From contig LNZQ01000014.1 of the NCBI GenBank assembly GCA_002007315.1, positions 1-22,340 of the forward strand: a DNA stretch of 22,340 nt, written 5' to 3'. Position numbers and translations under genes: made by a program. Below, piece after piece: positions 21,845 to 22,340 of the stretch. The stretch's first letter is position 1. Each line of letters begins with the position of its first letter. Under the pieces are notes generated by a model. That model worked only from the letters and a program-made list of their open reading frames with translations. It was not told the DNA's origin and searched no databases. This DNA is from Epulopiscium sp. Nele67-Bin004. Its GTDB lineage: Bacteria > Bacillota_A > Clostridia > Lachnospirales > Cellulosilyticaceae.

Positions 21845-22340
21845 TTGGATAACAAAATTAAAATTGTAATAGCAGATGACAGCAGGGACATGGTAGAAAT
21901 ATTAAGAGAGTTCCTGAATAAACAACCAGATATGGAGGTTGTAGGTATTGCGGGTGACGGGCACGAAGCATGTCAAGAGGTGTTCGAGCTTGAGCCAGAC
22001 GTATTAATTTTAGATGTTATTATGCCAAACTTAGACGGTATAAGCGTTCTAGAGAAACTTAGAGATACGCCGCTAAACAAGCGTCCTGTGATAATCATGC
22101 TGTCAGCCGTTGGTCAAGACAAAATTACAGGTAGAGCGTTGGCATTAGGTGCAGAATACTACATTATCAAACCGTTTGATATGGAAGCATTAAGCGTTAG
22201 AATTCGTCACTTGCTTAATACTCAAGGTAGCTTCAAAGTGCCACCAAGTCAAAATTTTATGAGCAAAGATATTTTGCCACCGCAAAAACCAGCTATTACA
22301 AAACATTCGTTAGAAACAGAAGTTACAAGCGTAATACACG
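21845..22340 (+). CDS. spo0A: Spo0A, sporulation response regulator (3'-truncated by window)
   Basis: Master regulator of entry into sporulation. The TTG at 21845 is preceded by AGGGGGA. The frame stays open to the window end, so about 165 residues are visible. The receiver domain has the acidic pair Asp11-Asp12, the phosphorylated Asp57 in VLILDVIMPNLDG, Ser87 in MLSAVGQD and Lys109 in YIIKPFDMEAL. A Pro/Gln-rich linker follows (about 125-150), and the C-terminal DNA-binding domain begins at LETEVTSVIH, the usual Spo0A sequence. Position after spoIVB confirms the identity. Confidence 0.95.
   Translation, partial: MDNKIKIVIADDSRDMVEILREFLNKQPDMEVVGIAGDGHEACQEVFELEPDVLILDVIMPNLDGISVLEKLRDTPLNKRPVIIMLSAVGQDKITGRALALGAEYYIIKPFDMEALSVRIRHLLNTQGSFKVPPSQNFMSKDILPPQKPAITKHSLETEVTSVIH

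Noticed and set aside
1..22340. CRISPR array, tRNA or rRNA gene, insertion sequence
   Set aside because: No regularly spaced repeats, no tRNA-like cloverleaf and no transposase-like frame were found by reading both strands; a covariance search was not possible.

Overview
The window is low-GC DNA (roughly one third G+C) from an endospore-forming Clostridia-type Firmicute. The evidence is the block nusB-xseA-xseB-ispA-dxs-tlyA-nadK-argR-recN-spoIVB-spo0A on the plus strand, which is the classic gene order of this group, together with strong AGGAGG ribosome binding sites, several TTG/GTG starts, SpoIVB and Spo0A. A Lachnospirales-like host is plausible, but genus cannot be fixed from this sequence.

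Layout. (1) 1-355: the end of an open frame that reads as the tail of a Gx-type membrane protein joined in frame to the tail of a short-chain dehydrogenase. (2) 383-946: a Ser/Gly-rich, membrane-anchored protein of unknown function, convergent with (3) 997-1782 minus, a secreted YiiX/NlpC-P60-like cysteine hydrolase. (4) 1877-3408 plus: tgt and yajC, without secDF. (5) 3409-3667: an intergenic region with an unexplained long hairpin and a bidirectional terminator. (6) 3668-8671 minus: a three-gene operon with its own near-consensus sigma-A promoter, encoding a beta-CASP-like metallo-beta-lactamase-fold protein, a GrpE-like protein with an unknown N-terminal domain, and a 918-residue Hsp70 with an acidic insert and a long C-terminal extension. 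This is the best candidate for a little-described system. (7) 8809-10062 minus: lysA, divergent from (8) the long plus-strand housekeeping block 10223-22340: an Asp23-family protein, a terminator, then nusB, xseA, xseB, ispA, a YuiD-like membrane protein, a lone JetD/DUF2220-like protein with altered Toprim residues, a terminator and new promoter, then dxs, tlyA, nadK, argR, recN, and finally spoIVB and spo0A (cut by the window end).

How the parts work together. The block links RNA and DNA maintenance (NusB, ExoVII, RecN, TlyA), isoprenoid precursor synthesis (Dxs, IspA, probably the YuiD-like protein), NADP and arginine control (NadK, ArgR) and sporulation (SpoIVB, Spo0A). Good promoter candidates sit in front of tgt, the minus-strand hydrolase, the Hsp70 operon, lysA, asp23, dxs and spo0A. 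A sigma-F-type forespore promoter lies in front of spoIVB. In the Hsp70 operon, the Hsp70 ATPase and the GrpE-like exchange factor should form a dedicated chaperone pair, with no J-protein nearby. The co-transcribed MBL protein has the metal ligands expected of an RNA/DNA-processing hydrolase, so a chaperone-controlled nuclease is a reasonable but untested hypothesis.
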